Shown piece by piece: positions 6,329-6,702 of a stretch of DNA of 6,702 nucleotides (positions are counted from its first letter, which is position 1; every line of letters starts with the position of its first letter). The notes under the pieces are model-generated. The model did not search any database, was not told the origin of the DNA, and worked only from the letters and a program-made list of their open reading frames with translations. The stretch is from Candidatus Aminicenantota bacterium (GTDB lineage Bacteria > Acidobacteriota > Aminicenantia > UBA2199), in NCBI GenBank assembly GCA_029939015.1, contig JAOZTV010000175.1:1-6702 (forward strand). The letters are read 5' to 3'. A program made the position numbers and the translations under genes.

Positions 6329-6702
6329 TGGTTATTGATACATCTGCTCTAATTGCCATATTACTTGGAGAAAACGAGACTGAAAGAATCGCAAAGGCCA
6401 TTGCAGAAGATAATATCCGAATTATTAGTTCTTTTTCATTATTAGAATCAAGTATTGTTATTGAAGCAAAAAAAGGTATATCAGGAAGCATGGAACTTGA
6501 CTTACTCATACATAAAATAGGTGGGAAAATCGTTGACTTTGACTCTGAGCAATCATTAATTGCTAAAAAAGCCTGGCAGGAATATGGAAAAGGAAACCAT
6601 CCAGCATCATTAAACATTGGAGATTGCTGTACCTATGCACTAAGTAAAAGTTCAAGCCAAAGCATCCTATTCAAAGGCAATGATTTTAATCAAACAGATA
6701 TT
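6328..6702 (+). CDS. vapC: VapC-type PIN-domain ribonuclease toxin, C-terminus cut by window
   Basis: This is the toxin of a type II pair: a Mg2+-dependent endoribonuclease that cleaves RNA, in studied relatives tRNA or rRNA, when VapB is degraded. My translation from ATG 6328 gives 125 residues without a stop. Relatives of the Rv0624 type are about 130 residues, so only a handful are missing. The four PIN acidic residues are all present: D4 in MVIDTSALIA, E40 in SLLES, D99 in NIGDCC and D119 in FKGNDF. The stretch WQEYGKGNHPASLNIGDC (83-100) is highly typical of this subfamily. The toxin therefore looks intact and active. Base composition is like the neighbouring genes, so there is no clear sign of very recent transfer. 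Confidence 0.93.
   Translation, partial: MVIDTSALIAILLGENETERIAKAIAEDNIRIISSFSLLESSIVIEAKKGISGSMELDLLIHKIGGKIVDFDSEQSLIAKKAWQEYGKGNHPASLNIGDCCTYALSKSSSQSILFKGNDFNQTDI

Noticed and set aside
6285..6617. A 110-codon open frame on the minus strand opposite vapC
   Set aside because: It is antisense to a clear PIN-domain gene with all four catalytic acids and has no recognisable motif, so it is a chance frame.
6074..6702. VapBC as part of a larger new defence island
   Set aside because: Only a standard toxin-antitoxin pair is visible. No nuclease, methylase, integrase or other defence gene lies in the window.

Overview
The window is AT-rich and densely coded. It suggests a Gram-negative bacterium from a low-GC lineage. 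Three things point that way: a WaaE-type lipopolysaccharide-core glycosyltransferase, a predicted outer-membrane barrel protein, and a good match to a sigma-54 promoter. Secreted SBBP beta-propeller proteins with this N-terminal domain are known from deltaproteobacteria-like groups and several uncultured phyla. The sequence alone does not fix the phylum.

Left part (about 1-2567, minus strand): a tight three-gene run read right to left. It encodes a long-chain trans-polyprenyl diphosphate synthase, then a sugar-phosphate nucleotidyltransferase that overlaps it by 11 nt, then 14 nt later a family 2 glycosyltransferase of the WaaE/KdtX type that runs off the left edge. The last two fit envelope glycan synthesis. 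The first probably supplies a quinone side chain.

Middle (2568-2679): a 112-nt divergent control region. It holds a sigma-70-like promoter facing left and a near-consensus -24/-12 (sigma-54) promoter facing right.

Centre-right (2680-5987, plus strand): a two-gene unit with stop and start overlapping (TAATG). The first gene encodes a 907-residue exported protein: signal peptide, N-terminal DUF7948-like domain, exactly seven SBBP propeller blades, a Kre9/KNH-like beta domain and a C-terminal fibronectin-III-like domain. All 11 of its cysteines lie in the propeller, mostly as adjacent pairs at equivalent loops. The second gene encodes a 194-residue exported protein with beta-barrel character. 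A weak A/T-rich terminator follows.

Right end (6008-6702, plus strand): a VapBC type II toxin-antitoxin operon with its own promoter, a palindromic candidate operator over the -10 box, a strong ribosome binding site and a 1-nt vapB/vapC overlap. VapC lacks only its last few residues because of the window edge.

The most interesting unit is the sigma-54-controlled, cysteine-pair-decorated propeller and its coupled barrel protein. It looks like an inducible surface module of unknown function. No RNA genes, CRISPR arrays, insertion sequences or attachment sites were seen, and no gene-free stretch exceeds 112 nt.
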